Part shown: positions 1-13,115 of the stretch, piece after piece | How the letters are laid out: each line of letters opens with the position of its first letter | Position numbering within the stretch: position 1 is the stretch's first letter | Origin: Cladocopium goreaui | Taxonomy: Eukaryota; Sar; Dinophyceae; Suessiales; Symbiodiniaceae | Length of the DNA: 64,000 nt | Direction of reading: 5' to 3' | Assembly: GCA_947184155.2 (NCBI GenBank) | Contig: CAMXCT020001556.1 | Span: 1-64,000 of the forward strand | Translations under genes and position numbers: made by a program | The notes under the pieces: model-generated | What the model was told of the DNA's origin: nothing | Databases searched by the model: none | What the model saw: the letters and a program-made list of their open reading frames with translations, nothing else

Positions 1-2500
1 TGAAGGGGACACCCAAAACATCGTAATGGAAGAAAACCAATAAATAAATACATCCCTTGGCTACTCATTTGACTTTTTTATACAACTCCAATAGTGCCTG
101 ATTACCATAAGACAAAGAAAAACATAACAATAATGAACATTGGAGCAAGAAATCCCAATAATAATAATACTAAACATCATCATCATCATCATAGTAATCA
201 TGGGGCGGTAAAAAAAAATAGTCCAAACAAAAAAATCAACGTTGCATTACATAGTGATTATGATGATAATTATTACAATGCTAATAACAAATAGTAAAAA
301 TAACAACAATACTAAGTTTTAACATGTTTATTCTTAGTATGCTAGTAACGGTAATATGTACAATCATCACGGGTAATAAGGTAAACGTTTATTGATGCGT
401 ATTGTTTTTCAAACCCCCCACTGCCAAATCTAAACCGATGAATCCGCTATGGTTGGTTCTTGGTGTGCGACACAAGGAACATTTGTATCGGCAATCCGAA
501 AAATCGGGAATTAGATGATTTCGTTTGAATTCCAAAGCAATATCATGTTGAAACATGCCTTTGTAAATCACAATCTGTATTGTTCTGTTCGGCTGGTGGC
601 ACGAATGACAAAACCAACATCCCGAACCGTTCCATCTCATATTATCCCGTGCAAACCCTTCGTTGCAAACAATTTTTCAAATCATAAGTATTTCGTGAAA
701 CGTGTTGACAATGTGATACAACCATGCCATGGAAAAATATTCACTGGCCTGTACTCTTGGAAGGCAACATCTTTGTCCATGGCGCTCGGGCTCCATGTGC
801 CTACATCCAGCACATTCGGTTATTGTCCTGTTTCCGCGTAATGTATTTATGCGCAAAGCACTTTAAGTTAGCCATGTGCAGATCCTAGATCCGTGAGCTC
901 ACTGCACTGGCACGTGAAAATGCATCAGTCCAAACGGTTTTGTTTTTGAAACATGTGTGACCGAATTCTTTGTGCGCACACCCCGCTGTCTTGCTTAAAC
1001 ATGCATTTTGTCACGAAACGGGTAGGTTTGTTTAGGTTATGTTTACCTAAGGCTGAATTGTCGAACCATGTTTGTCTGCCAGCCAGCACAAATTCCCATA
1101 AAGCAGCGAACATGGCGTTTGATGTTGACGATGACTGTTGTGGAATCACATGTTGTTCTCAACATCTCCCAACAAGTGGGTCCACTTGAAGGAGTCCACT
1201 TGGCCACATGGCCCAATAACATTCGCAAAGTCACAATGGATTTGTGCCGTCCCTCGAAAGACAGTTGCAAATACACGTTTTGATTCAAATTTGATTTCTG
1301 ATAATACTTTCTCAGTTCTGACCCTGCAATCCTTCACTTTTTTTTTGTCCCAAAACCCACCAAACCAAAAAAAAATGTCTACATGCGTGTCGCACTCAGA
1401 AGTAAGCATGTTTCCATGCGCCCTGCGTCACCCAAACCCTTCCCAACGACGAAAAAGGACTCAGAACAATAAGTTCCAGGCAATCGATTGTGCCTAGTTT
1501 CCCTTTGGGCACTGCCAGGCGCTGCCACCGTGGAACTATTGGTGGTGTCACGCCAGTGCGCCTTCAGGAAATGGCGGGCCTACTCGTTTCACCGTGCGAT
1601 TTTTTACCGCATATACGACGCGATGTTTGAATTGGACTTATCCGGGCAACATCTTTCGACGAAAATGGAACAACGTGCGCACGATTACAACCATTCAAAA
1701 CAAACACACACACGCGCACACCCATCACACCCCCAATCACCCCCATGCGCCACGCATCGCTGATGACATCCAATTGCGGATGGAAAATGTTCCACAACCA
1801 GATTGAAAACAAAACGCGCAAGCGGTGGCGTTATTACAATACTGTCATATCATTCCCTGTGGCCAAATGTGACGTTTCGCGGCGCAGCTACTCATGGCGA
1901 CCGGCCGCGCTCCACCACCGCACTTTGCCCTGCAATGGCGCGACGCATACCTGGACTGCGTCCTTTCCTTCCGGCCGAAGCACGAATGGCGCCACGCAAA
2001 TTCACGGCAGTTGTTTTTTTTGAACTTCGCACAAAAAAAACAAACAAACATTTGGATATGCAAACAAATGGTTGTATTTTTTTTGCCGGGTGCAAACTTT
2101 TACTGATTGTACGAGCCGCCCTTCTGCGACAGGCACTTGGCCGCAAGACGCCCCAGCGTTGGTAGTTTGTGTCGCTTCCTACACTCGGTTTATGGATTGT
2201 TTCCCATGCCGCTTTTGTGTTCCAGCCGCCGTCCTAGAGCATACCAGCGCAAAGTGAAGGTTCATATGTGAGTGGAATTTTTTTTTGGTGTCACAACAAT
2301 CTCTGTGACAAAATTGGGCTAAATATGTGGCACATTTGGCAACGCGTTCGTCGGCCCACTAATTCTCAATGGACAATGTGAAGTAAACGGGCTGCAGGCT
2401 GTCCGGGTTCGTGCCGGGTTATATCACTTACTATTTGTGGTGGTTCGTAAGAAAAAGGGGTTTGCAGGATGAATTTGTTACTTAATCGATTTTATTTTTT
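1..2500. other. no recognisable gene
   Basis: Only short open frames with no recognisable motif occur here, on both strands. Composition is mixed, with A and T homopolymer runs and a short CA-rich patch near 1700. No promoter, RNA gene or repeat array could be supported. Confidence 0.6.
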
Positions 2501-2514
2501 GCAATTGTTTTTTT

Positions 2515-2705
2515 AATGCTGTGTGTGTGTGTGTCGCTGTGTGTGTGTGCGCTTGTGTGATATGTATGTGTGTAAATAGATTTATACACACATGCATGTA
2601 GATGCTCATGGATACAAACAAAAACCGAGACAAAAATTGATTGATACATTGATACCATTGACACATTGATACACTGATACACTGGTACATTGATAGAGTG
2701 ATACA
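2515..2705. repeat. TG-rich and ATTGATACAC-type simple repeats
   Basis: A (TG)n-like tract at about 2518-2575 is followed at about 2637-2703 by degenerate tandem copies of a roughly 10-bp unit resembling ATTGATACAC. Open frames across it give low-complexity peptides and are not genes. Confidence 0.8.
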
Positions 2706-3429
2706 AAAATAAAGCGGTACGTGGATACATCAACACATGGCGACATACATACATATACATATGTTTAAAACAAAAATGTTCCAATTGATCAATTGATTGT
2801 ATTTCACTCACGATTTGGGTTTGCGTTTTCGTAATGCCGCACACCTGATGTTGCTACGTACGCTCTGCTCGGCAAAACTATTGTGTCACCAACTGGATGA
2901 TGGTGTCCCTGATCTAGAGTGTTGGGTTGCATTTTCTCTTTGTGCAAAAAGTGCGTTCACCTGCTTGAAACCCAAAGTCCAGATGAATTTGGCGGACATT
3001 TTCGCCCCTGCTCTGGCTGAGCCCCGGCGAGTTCGATGTCCCTGCCACCGCGCACACGCACAAAACAATTTTCGTTCCCGTGAGGCTATTCTGAGGCGAC
3101 GGACACTGAATATGCTCAAAATGAAAACAGCATGCCCGCAACCAAACCAAATTTGCCAACTGCACTGCCCATTTTAGTCTGACAATGGAACATGGGAACA
3201 ACGGTGCCATGCGCAGATGGAAGCACGTTGCGCATGCAGCAACTGCCCGTCGGAAAGATTCAAATGTGCGGCTGGGGCATATGCGGTTGGCGACACGTTG
3301 ATAAACACCCTTGGCGTTTTAGTACATTTCGGAAAATTTTCCATTACATCATGTGGTCGGAGTCGTGGGCTGGAAGGGGTTGAGAAGGGTTCGGGGGTGT
3401 AATAACGTTCTTGACGTGTGCGTGCTGGT

Positions 3430-3600
3430 TGCACATACATACATACATACATCCATGCATGCATACATACATTCATACATACATACATACATCTATACAT
3501 ACATACATACATACATGCATACATGCATACATACATACATACATACAAATATATATATATATATTTATTTATATATTTATATTTATATTTATATTATATT
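3430..3600. repeat. (ACAT)n microsatellite with adjoining AT-rich tract
   Basis: An ACAT tetranucleotide repeat spans about 3433-3546 and runs into a TATA/TTTA-rich stretch to about 3600. His/Tyr/Ile-rich open frames across it are artefacts of the repeat. Confidence 0.9.
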
Positions 3601-6600
3601 GTGTGTGTTTACCCATCCATATATATACATATTTGTGTTTAATTTATTTATTTTCATTTTTATATTTAAGTACTCTCTTCGTTTTGGACCTTTTAGGATG
3701 CTTTCGATGCTACGTTTCCAGCATGCACTTGGAATTTCCAAACCGCTTGTAACGCTACGTTTTCAACATGTTCTTGGAATTTGTAAGGGGCCTGCTGAGG
3801 TTACCGTTCCAACATGTTTTCTACGAACTTCTAGGGCGTTCTTGATGCCGCGTTTTGTAGTAGCAGAATGGCCCAGCCGTGATTTTCACAGATTTGAATG
3901 CTACCAACTTGCATGTGTTTTACAGCAACGGTTGCAAGACCCAGCTTCTCTTTGACCAGTGCAGGGAACTGACCAGAATACAGTTTTCCGCACGCACAAC
4001 AATTTAAAAAAAAAATGTGTGTCATTTAACAAAACCAAAAGTTCGCAAAAAACATTAAATCCAGGAAGCAAGCTGGGGTAGCGTCTTTTTTTGGTCGCTG
4101 GCACGAAATGCTTCGACCGTTAACGGCAAAGTCTTGAAAGGGCATTGCCTCAGTCTCCGCACGCTAAGGACAGACCTGGAGGTGGCATTGCTTAAGAGTT
4201 AATGTGGTATGTTTGGGGTTTGATGTGGCGAAGCAATTTGGGCAACCATGCCATCTTGACCAAAGGGTTGGGAAAAATCATGTGACTTGGAACAAACCGG
4301 GCAAGCATATGAAAAAAGTACTTTTGAGCGAAACGGGGGCTGGGAGTCAAGAACAAAAACAAAAATGCAAATACCAATGCAAAAAGAACATGCGCGTGCG
4401 AAAACCGGAGCGACATGTTACTTTCATTTTCAGACAAAGCAAACAGCGCTGTAAAAGTTGCAAAGTATGAGCATGGAGAAATGTTTCAATCAACAAATAC
4501 AGGGACCCGACAATGTCACGCCTAAGTCATTCCTTTTGCATTCCCCCTTAGGAACGCAACACCACGATGTCATGCCTGAGCCATGCCTTTTGGTCCCTTC
4601 ACACTTTGCACGCAAACCGTAAAATTTTCCTGTATGGGGTCCTTACTCCTTTGAAAGCCTTGCATTCCTGGACCGCATTATTTTGTTTCTGTCTCCGGGT
4701 TTGCGTTCCTGGTATGCTCTCCGGCTACGCTGTGGGTGCTCTGCGCCGCCTGGTCGTACACTATTACACTTGTCTCCCGCTTGTCTCCCATTTGTCTCGC
4801 ATTTGCCCCTCACTGTCTCCAAGTACGCTATGGATGCTCCGGCCGCATGAGTCTATTGATGTCCCTGATGGCTGTGTAAACATAGGTATAGACGTGGCCG
4901 GGGAATCTGAGCCTGGAAAAAAAACGAGATCAAAAACGAGATCAAACCGAGATGCAAACGAGATCCGGGCCCTGGCAGGAAAAAATTCCCGGAAAGTACA
5001 ATCGGAGGCTTCAATCGAAGTCCAACGGCATAGCAGAAATGGAGCAAAAACACAGTGTTTCGCAACATTGCTACCTTTTCGCGCATCTGCACTTTGTGTC
5101 TTCTGACTCTTTCTCTTCTCTGATTTTTTTTTTCTTCTCTGACTCTTCGGAACTCTGTTTTTTGATCGGTCCATATTGTCGGAAATTTGACCTCTAAACT
5201 TCCTTCTACTACCATCTACTACCACCTACTACCACCACCGCTACCGCTACTACCGCTACTACCACGACTGCCGCTACTACGCTACTTCCTACTCTTACTC
5301 CTACTACTCCTCCTCCTACACTCTGCTAGTGCAGCAGTTCAAAGTGTGGCAGTAGCCAGCGGCAGCAGCTGAGCAGCAGCCAGCAATTTAGCAGCAGTTT
5401 AACAATAGTTTCTGTATATATACATATATCATATATATTGTAATAATGGTGAAATTTTGAACAACAAAAAGCCGCTGATAAGAAAACAGCTGCACCAAAC
5501 TCATGTTCACCCACCTGAACGCAACAAACATTACATACGACCTAAGCATAACCTAAAGCCAACCTGAACCCAAGAAAAAACACAAAAACAGACTAAAAAT
5601 CATGCTCGTGCTGAAATCACCAGAGCCCCCCTGTGTTTTGCAAAAAGACACGGTTTCCAAGGAAAATTTTGCCGCAACTAACTATAGTATTTTAAAAAAA
5701 AACACGACTTTGTCTTTTGGCTGTAACCCACGGGCAAATTTCAAATATCTGCGTGTGACCATGTTGATCGGTGGCTGGTTTCCGCGTTTCATTTCCTGCA
5801 GGCATGCAGGGGTGAGTGTCGAAAGCATTCCGGGGAAGGTGCATCAAGGCCAACGCGTATGGGTTGAGAGGAAACAAAAAAACATTTTTTTAAGTTTTGG
5901 CTTGGAAAACAGTGGTTGGTAAGTTCAGAACATGAGTGTTGTGTTGGTGGCGGGAGGTTTGCTAATGTACTACATACCGGAAAAATGCGGCGAATGCAGG
6001 TATCATCCGCGGCTAAAAGTCGGGATGGGCGTGCGAGACAATCGAACCCATGAGGTGGCGTAGAGGACCCTCGCGTACGTGAAAGTTTTGACAGAACATG
6101 ACTCGACCCCCTGCCGCGATATTTTCTACAGGACAATTGGCTGCCGGAGTTGGAGAGGATATCGCTGAGTTCAAAGCAACTGCATTCGACATTGGTATGA
6201 AGGAGCAGTCTTCAGCGACAAGGGCGGCCGTGAAGAAAGGCATAACAACATGTGTTCCAATGAGAAACCCATGCAGAGACTGCCGCAACTCGGACAAACC
6301 AAGCATTACGCAGTTCCCTGCATAAAATGTTTTTGGAGGAGCGGATGGGGAGCGGTGTTTTTTTGTGCTATCTTACACCTTTTTGCCGCAGATGTTCCGG
6401 GTCAAGCCAGCGCCCGCACCTAGCGGCACCTGAATGGGGAGATAGACGTTTGCGCGTTTTTTTCATCAAATCCGCGAGGGTTGTGGGTAAGAAACCTTGT
6501 CGTCATGGGCGGCGTAGTTCCAGCAAAGATGTAAATTCAATTTTTGGCCCACGTGTGTTGTTTGCACGACATGTTTCCGGGGAATGCGTTCCAATGAGTC

Positions 6601-7280
6601 AGTGTTGGAACTTTGCGGGCGTCGTTTCTGGAAAGAATCTCGAAATTGTGGAATCACACATGGTGGATACAAACTAAGGGGATCAATTTTAATTATTTTG
6701 TGGAACTTCATGGTGGAACGATGTGGAACGTAACATTTTTGATATATGTCTTTCCGAACACCCTTTCTCGCAGCAAAGTCTCTTGGCTGGTTGTTGCCGG
6801 ATATGTTTGTGGGGCGATGGGGGTATAATTCCAAATCGCCCAGGCATGCGGCTCACCGCTGGGTTGGCCAAAGGTGTTTCTGCCAGGAGGTGATGCTGGG
6901 TCATGCTGGGTCCGTTCCTTGAGTGGAGGTGGTTCCAGGGAGGGTTTGTGAAGGTGGTTGCTGATGTGTTTGTGGGTTTTAAGTTTTAAGTTAAATTTGC
7001 CATTTATGTGATTATCCATTGTGGTTTGGTGTCCTCAAAAAACCACAAGACGTCAACGGCAGCATGGCAAAACCAAAACGCCAAATCGCCCTACCGGGAC
7101 GTGAACATTCATGGACGAACTCATGTCACGCAAATGCGGCAGGGTGTTGTTTCCTATTGACAGTTTTCTCAAATAGGCGCCACGGAACCATGATCCCTTC
7201 CAAATTGTTGGGCCCGGATGGACGCCAAACTGGAATTGTCAAACAGTATTGGACAATGGAAAAATATGCAGGAGGCACAC
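3600..7280. other. no recognisable gene; CTA-rich patch near 5.2 kb
   Basis: No open frame here has recognisable coding character. A CTACTAC-type simple repeat lies at about 5205-5330, followed by an AGCAGC-type patch at about 5360-5400. Nothing else could be assigned. Confidence 0.55.
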
Positions 7281-7285
7281 GATGG

Positions 7286-7391
7286 GGCCCCATAGTTAAC
7301 TAAGTTGGTTCATAACTATAATAACAATAGTGTCTGATACTTATAACTATATTTAGATGGGGTTATAAACCAACTTATAATTTGGGGGGCC
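7286..7391. mobile_element. candidate MITE / fold-back element
   Basis: The 106-bp segment begins GGCCCC and ends GGGGCC. Its two ends are imperfect inverted repeats of about 30 bp: the left arm contains TAAGTTGGTTCATAAC and the right arm contains the reverse complement of TATAAGTTGGTTTATAAC. The centre is AT-rich. Small size, terminal inverted repeats and no coding capacity fit a MITE. No clear target-site duplication is visible and no second copy was noticed in the window. Confidence 0.5.
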
Positions 7392-8930
7392 ATCCTGCAG
7401 GATTTGATTGACTATTTAAAACAGCAGCATGCGGCACACAATCACCAAAAGCAATAAATTTAATTAACTGCGTTTTCCCAACTTGGACATGCGCAATGGC
7501 GTGAAATGTTCATCTGCGAAACATTGTAACACATAATGCCAACACCTACGGGCAGTCCCGGATAACATGTCATGTTATTTTTGCAATCCCTGTTTCATGA
7601 TCATGCCAAAAAAAAAATGCGGATGTTTGGTCACTGCCGCATGTTTTTTGTTCTGCATTGCCCCGGTGGCGACGAAGTATCATGCATCACGTGGAAAAAC
7701 AAAACAAAATGTTGGATTAGCTACGCACAATCAACTCAGCCGAACTGTACGAGCGCCTCGCTAACATTTAAATAATCCAGAGACTTTGGTTTGCGTCCAT
7801 ATTGTGGCATTTGGCGCGCCAGAAGGGAATCCGGATTACCATGGATTACCATGTAATAAGACTGTTGTCAGATTCGTGCACAAATTTCGTTCACGGAAGT
7901 AAACCCATGGGCAGGTCAACTGGTTCAACTGGTTCCCTTTGTTGGTTGTTATCTTCTGTTCTTCGGTGCTGGCCTGGGTGTCAATGGCAATTGTTGTGAG
8001 TTTCTCACACTTGGACCTTCACGGGAAAACCAATGGAATCAATTCCAAGCACGTTGGTGACACGTGATATGTTTCAAAACTGTGGTAACGTTACTTGAAA
8101 TCCAACACAGCCAAGGGGCATCAACACGGGGAATCGTAGATTCAAGCCTGTGAGATGAAGGGTAGCCCTGTGTTGTGATTTCAATGCGTTTTCACGCAAA
8201 GAGCTGGCAACTGCCCATTCCAGTTTCATGGCATTGATTCGGTTGTGGTACTCAATCTTGGAAATCGTCTCTGTTATTTTGTTTTTCACGCAGCATCATC
8301 CAACGTTCCCGTTCGATTTTTTTTGTTGTTTTTGTCATGTTTTATATTTTGCGTTTTCGAACCCACAAATGCTGTGAATTGCCGTCCTTTCAAGTGTCGG
8401 TGAGTTACGGACGGCTCTACGACGAGACAAAAACGTGGGGGCCGGAAAAAATGTGAAAACATCCCCTCACATCAACATTTGTTAATTCACGCACCGTGGG
8501 TTAAAATACACGGAAATGTGGAAAACCCATGGCTAATTTGGGCACTCCAATTTGCAAAAAAAATGGCGACCCGGGATTCCGGGATAGTGAGTGAAGTACG
8601 GTTGTAAATTGGGAAGTTCCGTTGTTTGCCTTCCATAAAATGTTATGTTAACTCGGACCCCCAACATAAAAAACACCACTGTGGCAAGTTCTCGGCAATC
8701 TGATCGTTGCAGCCCTCAACCAATGCCAAAAACACCAATGACGGTATACTTGAAATGCCGGGGACAAGATAAAGGTGACATAATGTGTTTGTTGTTCCAA
8801 AACAAAATCCGCCCGCACCGAAGGTGCTGGGGCGTGATCTTCCGGATGGCCTCGTAAAAGGTTACAGGTTTACCTGGGGGGGGGGGCATTTTTCGGCCAA
8901 AACCTCCTGTTTTTGATAGGTCGTGACGCT
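7392..8930. other. no recognisable gene
   Basis: Short unrelated open frames only. Neither a repeat nor a motif could be supported. Confidence 0.55.
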
Positions 8931-8939
8931 CGCCTTCAA

Positions 8940-9430
8940 AAAACACTGTAAAAAACAGTACGGAAGACACCTGTTCGTGAACGCGCCCGTCCAAAATCGG
9001 CAAGCGAAAAGTGAAAAAAACCCGTGTTTTTCAACTTTTTGACCTCAATTTTTTGGTTTGCAACATCTTTTTTTGCGGTTCCGCAGGTGGCCGGGCCCGG
9101 AGGCGGATTTTTGAGTTTTTGGACCCGTTTTCGGACTGATTTTCGTCGTTTTGTGATAGCAGAAACACTGGTTTTTACAGTTGTTTTTCTGTTTTCTGCA
9201 TGCTTGACGGCTAGCTTCAAAACTTCCAAAAACCTCGTAAATTACGCTGTTTTATGTTACGGTGTGAATGAAAACATCGTAAATACCAGTGTTTTTTGAC
9301 GTTGGTTAAAAAAACACTGTAAATTACAGTGTTTTTGGCCACCTGACCCTCAAAAACCATGGTATTTGCAGTGGTTTCTGCTTCTCACCGCGCAAAAACA
9401 CTGTAAATAACAGCAATTTCGCCGTTTTTT
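8940..9430. repeat. cluster of palindromic AACACTGTAAATTACAGTGTT-like motifs
   Basis: AACACTG followed by a short A/T core and CAGT(GTT) recurs at about 8942, 9160, 9280, 9310 and 9395. The copy at 9310-9336 is a perfect palindrome with 13-bp arms around one central base. Spacing is irregular. This is either a family of short fold-back repeats or a clustered binding-site-like motif; function unknown. Confidence 0.6.
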
Positions 9431-9869
9431 CATGTTTTTCGTTATTTTTTGAACTGCGTTGGTCCGCTATACATGGCTATCAAATTCTTCGCGTTTTTTT
9501 TTTTCCGACAATCAGTACTTTCGGATGTTTTTGGTCTCAATGGCCGACATCATTGGCAGTTACGAGCGGCTGCCCAACGATGCGGTGCGGGCGGTTGCCG
9601 TCGCGAAGCGACGTGAATAATTGCGTTGCATGAATTGAATGCAAGGGGTTTCAGGACAGAATCGTCGGTGATTGGTTGATTGTAGATGTTCCATTGCCCA
9701 TGCATTTCATGCACCAGTGGGTGGCCTTTTCTACATCAAAATGATGTGAAAACATCAGCAAATCCGCACATTTTCATGGTACCCCATGCGATTTTCATTT
9801 TCCGTTGACACTTCTTCAATAAATTACACTCCGGTAATTTAACGTAACCGTGCGTTTTCGAATTTTACA

Positions 9870-10290
9870 GTGCTAACGTGACTATCACTTGGGTCTCCCA
9901 GACCAGCATGTTCCACAGAGACCCTGGCCAAGGAAAACCAACTAACGTGGCTATCATTTTACAGCTCAAAGGTTACAACATGGAAGGAAGCCCACTAACG
10001 TGGCTATCATTTTACACCATTCAAGGTTTCCAACATGGAAGGAAGCCCACTAACGTGGCTATCATTTTACAGCACTCAGGGTTTTCAGCATGGAAGGAAG
10101 CCCACTAACGTGGCTATCATTTTACACCATTCAAGGTTTCCAACAAGGAAGGAAGCCCACTAGCGTGGCTATCATTTTACACCATTAAAGGTTTTCAACA
10201 TGGAAGGAAGCCCACTAACGAAGCCCACTAACGTGGCTATCACTTTACAGCACTCAAGGTTTTCAACTTAAAAAACAACTAACGTGGCTA
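9870..10290. repeat. ~55-bp tandem repeat, about seven units
   Basis: The anchor CTAACGTGGCTATCA recurs at 9942, 9995, 10050, 10105, 10160 (one base changed), 10228 and 10279, mostly 55 bp apart. Units contain TTTTACA(C/G)C and AAGGAAGCC. One unit carries a 13-bp internal duplication near 10215. Peptides predicted across the array are repeat artefacts. Confidence 0.9.
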
Positions 10291-10489
10291 TTGGCAAAAT
10301 TAGCTATACCTAACATAGCTATTGTAAAGTGTTCCACATTGTTCCAGCTCAACCCATAAAGTGACTTGTTTTTTCCCTTTTGTTCTCTCTTGAATCTTAG
10401 GTAGCTAACGTGGCCCTTGCAGCCTGCATGGCACACATTGGTGCCAATGCCTTAAGGTTTTAATCAAACAAGTAAGCTTAAATATGACA

Positions 10490-12530
10490 TAGCTAGGGTC
10501 CCTGAAAAAACGGGCTGCATGTTCCCCATAGCTGGGTTAGCCAGTGGCGTATCCACTGGTGACTGCAGGCCGTAACCCCCTGCCCCCAGGGACCACAGTG
10601 GAGCATTTTACCAGGAACCTAACCTAGCAATTTTTGGGTGCCTGGTGGCTGCAAGCCGTAATCCCTTCCCCTAGGGACCACAGTGGAGTATTTTACCAGC
10701 CACCCAAAAATTGATTTTCATAGTTTTTTTTTCCGATCAATTTCAATAGCAAAGCTTTATTCACAAATGCATTTTTGGGGCTCGATTTGGCCCTGAAGCC
10801 ATTTGGTGGTGATGTTGAGCAACTTAGTATTGTAAAATGAAAAACATGTTCCCCATAGCTAGGTTAGCCAGTGGCGTATCCGGCCATAACCCCCTGCCCC
10901 CAGGGACCACAGTGGAGCATTTCACCACGAACCTAACCTAGCAATTTTTGGGCGCCTGGTGGCAGGCCGTAATCCCTTCCCCTAGGGACCACAGTGGAGC
11001 ATTTTAGCAGGCACCCAAAAATTGATTTTCATTGGCTTTTTTTTCCGATCAATTTCAATAGCACAGCTCTATTCAAAAATGCATTTTTGGTGCTCGATCT
11101 GGCCGGGAAGCCATTTGGCGGTGATTTTGAGCAACTTAGTCCCTGTAAAATGAAAAAAATGTTCCGCATAGCTAGGTTAGCCAGTGGCGTATCCACTGGT
11201 GGCTGCAGGCCGTAACCCCATGCCCCCAGGGACCACAGTGGAGCATTTTACCAGGAACCTAACCTAGCAATTTTTGGGTGCCTGGTGGCTGCAAGCCGTA
11301 ATCCCTTCCCCTAGGGACCACAGTGGAGCATTTTAGCAGGCACCCAAAAATTGATTTTCATTGGCTTTTTTTCCCATCAATTTCAATAGCACAGCTCTAT
11401 TCAAAAATGCATTTTTGGTGCTCGATCTGGCCGGGAAGCCATTTGGTGGTGATTTTGAGCAACTTAGTCCCTGTAAAATGAAAAAAATGTTCCCCATAGC
11501 TAGGTTAGCCAGTGGCGTATCCACTGGTGGCTGTAGGCCGTAACCCCCTGTCCCCAGGGACGACAGTGGAGCATTTTACCAGGAACCTAACCTAGCAATT
11601 TTTGGGTGCCTGGTGGCTGCAAGCCGTAATCCCTTCCCCTCGGGACCACAGTGGAGCTGGTGGCTGCAGGCCGTAATCCTTTCTCCGTAGGGACCACAGT
11701 GGAGCAGGCACCCAAAAAATGATTTTCATTTGCTTTTTTCCGATCAATTTCAATAGCACAGCTTTATTCAAAAATGCATTTTTGGTGCTCGATCTGGCCG
11801 GGAAGCCATTTGGTGGTGATTTTGAGCAACTTAGTCCCTGTAAAATGAAAAAAAATGTTCCCCATAGCTAGGTTAGCCAGTGGCGTATCCACTGGTGGCT
11901 GCAGGCCGTAACCCCCTGCCCCCAGGGACCACAGTGGAGCATTTCACCACGAACCTAACCTAGCAATTTTTGGGCGCCTGGTGGCTGCAGGCTGTAATCC
12001 TTTCTCCGCACGGACCACAGTGGAGCATTTTACCAGCCACCCAAAAATTGCTTTTCATTGGCTTTTTTTCCGATCAATTTCAATAGCACAGCTTTATTCA
12101 AAAATGCATTTTTGGTGCTCGATCTGGCCGGGAATCCATTTGGTGGTGATGTTGCACAACTTAGTCCCTGTAAAATGAAAAAAATGTCCCCCATAGCTAG
12201 GTTAGCCAGTGGCGTATCCACTGGTGGCTGCAAGCCGCAACCTTTGCCCCCGGGACCACAGTGGAGCATTTTACCAGGAACCTAACCTAGCAATTTTTGG
12301 GTGCCTGGTGGCTGCAGGCCGTAATCCCTTCCCCTGGGGACCAGTGGAGCAGTTTACCACGCGCCCAAAATTGATTTTCATAGCCTTTTTTCCGATCAAT
12401 TTCAATAGCACAGCTCTATTCAAAGATGCATTTTTGGGGCTCGATCTCGCCGGGGAGGCCATTTGGTGTTGATGTTGCGCGACTTAGTCCCTGTAAAATG
12501 AAAAAAATGTTCCCCATAGCTAGGTTAGCC
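10490..12530. repeat. ~330-bp tandem repeat, about six units
   Basis: The anchor GGTTAGCCAGTGG starts at 10535, 10862, 11175, 11503, 11871 and 12200, and a truncated one at 12523. Spacings are 327, 313, 328, 368, 329 and 323 bp. Each unit has two related half-segments built on GGGACCACAGTGGAGCATTTTA, so the array grew from an internally duplicated unit. The longer unit carries an extra partial half. Open frames that recur in each copy are shadows of the repeat. Confidence 0.92.
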
Positions 12531-12754
12531 CCTGCCTCGCTTCACAGACTTTCAGTCTCAATCTAGACTTCATCTTTAAATTCCACCCCCCCCTGCCTTG
12601 CTTCACAGACCTTCAGTCTCAATCTTTCGTTTCCATTAGTCTGGAAGTCCGCCCGCTACTCTAGCGTGTTGGGTCGCTTTGTGTTTGGGTGCCGCTGGAC
12701 ATGCAGGCTTTCATCTGTTCGGAATCCGGACCTTCTACAGGCCCTTGGTTTGCC

Positions 12755-13115
12755 AGGGGGGCTTCAAGGGGGCTTCAAGGTGAAGGAAGCTTGAAGGAGG
12801 CTTGTCGGGGGCACGAAGGGGGCTGGGTCGTGGGGGCCGGAAGGGGGGCTGGAAGGGAGCTTGAAGGGGGCTTGAAGGTGTCTTGACGGGGCTTTGAAGG
12901 GGGCTTGAAGGGGGCTTCAAGGTCGGGACCTTCAAGGGGGCTTCCTGGGGGCTTCAAGGGGTCTTCAAGGGGGCTTGACGGGGGCTTCAAGGGATCTTCA
13001 AGGTGAAGGGGGCTTCAAGGGGGCTTGAAGGGTGCACGAAGGGGGCTTGAAGGGAGCTTGAAGGGGGCACGAAGGGGGCTTCAAGACCCCTTGAAGGGTA
13101 CCTTCGAAGGGGGGT
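12755..13115. repeat. G-rich minisatellite (GGGGGCTTGAAG type)
   Basis: Short degenerate units such as GGGGGCTTCAAG and GGGGGCTTGAAG, separated by about 11-20 bp, fill this stretch, with nearly all G runs on the plus strand. Runs of four to six G at short spacing could form G-quadruplexes. Proline-rich open frames on the minus strand are translation artefacts. Confidence 0.85.

Noticed and set aside
3353-3955. 200-codon plus-strand ORF
   Set aside because: Much of it is the ACAT microsatellite and adjoining AT-rich DNA; the rest has no motif.
10994-12285. Several similar 60-79-codon ORFs as a gene family
   Set aside because: They recur only because the 330-bp tandem units are near-identical, and they exist on both strands.
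12735-12990. Proline-rich protein genes on the minus strand
   Set aside because: They are translations of the G-rich minisatellite in several frames.
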